From the NCBI GenBank assembly GCA_031275255.1, contig JAISPA010000095.1, forward strand, positions 1-5,740: a stretch of DNA of 5,740 bases. Direction: 5' to 3'. This DNA is from Acidaminococcales bacterium. GTDB lineage: Bacteria > Bacillota > Negativicutes > Acidaminococcales > JAISLQ01. This document shows, piece by piece, positions 5,169 to 5,740 of this stretch. The position numbers and the translations under genes are program-made. The notes beneath the pieces were generated by a model. It saw only the letters and a program-made list of their open reading frames with translations, was not told where the DNA came from and did not search any database. Every line of letters starts with the position of its first letter. The first letter of the stretch is position 1.

Positions 5169-5740
5169 GTGGCTAAGTTCGTTTATATCAACGGCGAATA
5201 TTTTGATGAAAATAACGCGAAAATATCGGTTTTCGATCATGGGTTTCTGTACGGCGACGGTATTTTTGAGGGGATACGCATTTACGGCGGTAAAATCTTC
5301 AAATGCCGGGAGCATTTTGACCGGCTTTACGACGGCGCGAAAGCGATCGCCCTGAAAATACCGCTGGAAAAAGACGCCCTTATCGCGGCCACCGAGGAGA
5401 CCTGTCGCAAAAACCAATTGGCCGACGGCTACATCAGGCTGATAATTTCACGCGGCAAAGGCACTTTGGGGCTTGATCCCGATAAATGCCCCCATCCCGG
5501 CGTAGTCATCATCGCCGACAAAATCCAAATCTATCCGCAGGAAATGTATGAAAAAGGCATGCGGGTCATAACAGCCTCCACCCGGCGCAACACCCCGGGG
5601 GCGCTCGACCCGCAGATAAAATCCCTCAACTATCTTAACAACATACTGGCTAAAATCGAAGCAGGCAACGCCGGCGTCCCCGAAGCCATCATGCTCAATT
5701 CGCAGGGGCTTGTCTGCGAATGTACCGGCGACAATATTTT
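5169..5740 (+). CDS. ilvE: branched-chain amino acid aminotransferase, PLP fold type IV (5' part only)
   Basis: The product is a class IV PLP aminotransferase, which moves an amino group between glutamate and the branched-chain 2-oxo acids. The window holds 190 full codons; the gene runs off the right edge. Landmarks: FVYINGEYF (4-12), VFDHGFLYGDGIFEG (21-35), the phosphate-contacting Arg52 in EHFDRLYDGAKAI (48-60), YIRLIISRG (88-96), and the PLP lysine Lys151 in IKSLNYLNNILAK (150-162). CECTGDNI (183-190) matches the family segment whose Glu (here Glu184) faces the pyridine nitrogen. The GTG start has AAGGAG (5156-5161) 7 nt upstream. D-amino-acid aminotransferase and aminodeoxychorismate lyase share the fold; the FLYGDGIFEGIR and KSLNYLNN segments favour BCAT. 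It is divergent from the purine operon and probably co-regulated only at the shared intergenic region. Confidence 0.9.
   Translation, partial: MAKFVYINGEYFDENNAKISVFDHGFLYGDGIFEGIRIYGGKIFKCREHFDRLYDGAKAIALKIPLEKDALIAATEETCRKNQLADGYIRLIISRGKGTLGLDPDKCPHPGVVIIADKIQIYPQEMYEKGMRVITASTRRNTPGALDPQIKSLNYLNNILAKIEAGNAGVPEAIMLNSQGLVCECTGDNI

Noticed and set aside
1..5740. Mobile element, defence system, CRISPR array or phage genes
   Set aside because: No transposase, integrase, terminal repeats or spaced direct repeats are visible; all coding sequence is core metabolism.

Overview
The window is an ordinary metabolic locus of an anaerobic-type Firmicute. It holds a tightly packed de novo purine operon on the minus strand (purE-purC-purF-purM-purN-purH, read from right to left) and, across a 379-bp intergenic region, a divergent aminotransferase gene of the IlvE/BCAT type on the plus strand. 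Both outer genes run off the window: purH loses its 3' part at the left edge and the aminotransferase loses its 3' part at the right edge. The clostridial-style order E-C-F-M-N-H (not the Bacillus E-K-B-C-S-Q-L-F-M-N-H-D order), the iron-sulfur, propeptide-bearing PurF and the GC-rich codon choice suggest a Clostridia or Negativicutes (Sporomusa/Veillonella-type) member. This placement is inference from gene order and protein style.

Layout. 1-351: first 117 codons of purH. 365-973: purN. 966-2021: purM. 2018-3496: purF. 3512-4219: purC. 4220-4291: AT-rich spacer with a candidate internal promoter. 4292-4789: purE. 4790-5168: regulatory region with several promoter-like elements on both strands, two inverted repeats and a stretch that can fold into a long structured RNA. 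5169-5740: 5' part of the aminotransferase.

Function. The encoded enzymes cover PRPP to phosphoribosylamine (PurF), GAR to FGAR (PurN), FGAM to AIR (PurM), N5-CAIR to CAIR (PurE), CAIR to SAICAR (PurC) and the last two steps to IMP (PurH). PurD, PurL/S/Q, PurB and PurK are not here; PurD may follow purH beyond the left edge. Junctions are translationally coupled or nearly so: purF/purM overlap by 4 nt (ATGA), purM/purN by 8 nt, purN/purH are 13 nt apart and purC/purF are 15 nt apart.

The coding part is conventional. What deserves a second look is the 379-bp region between purE and the aminotransferase: a near-perfect 21-bp palindrome with outer symmetric flanks, overlapping -10 elements on opposite strands inside a self-complementary octamer, and a leader of about 180 nt with a hand-foldable rod-like structure reminiscent of 6S RNA. 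No mobile element, CRISPR array, tRNA or rRNA is visible.
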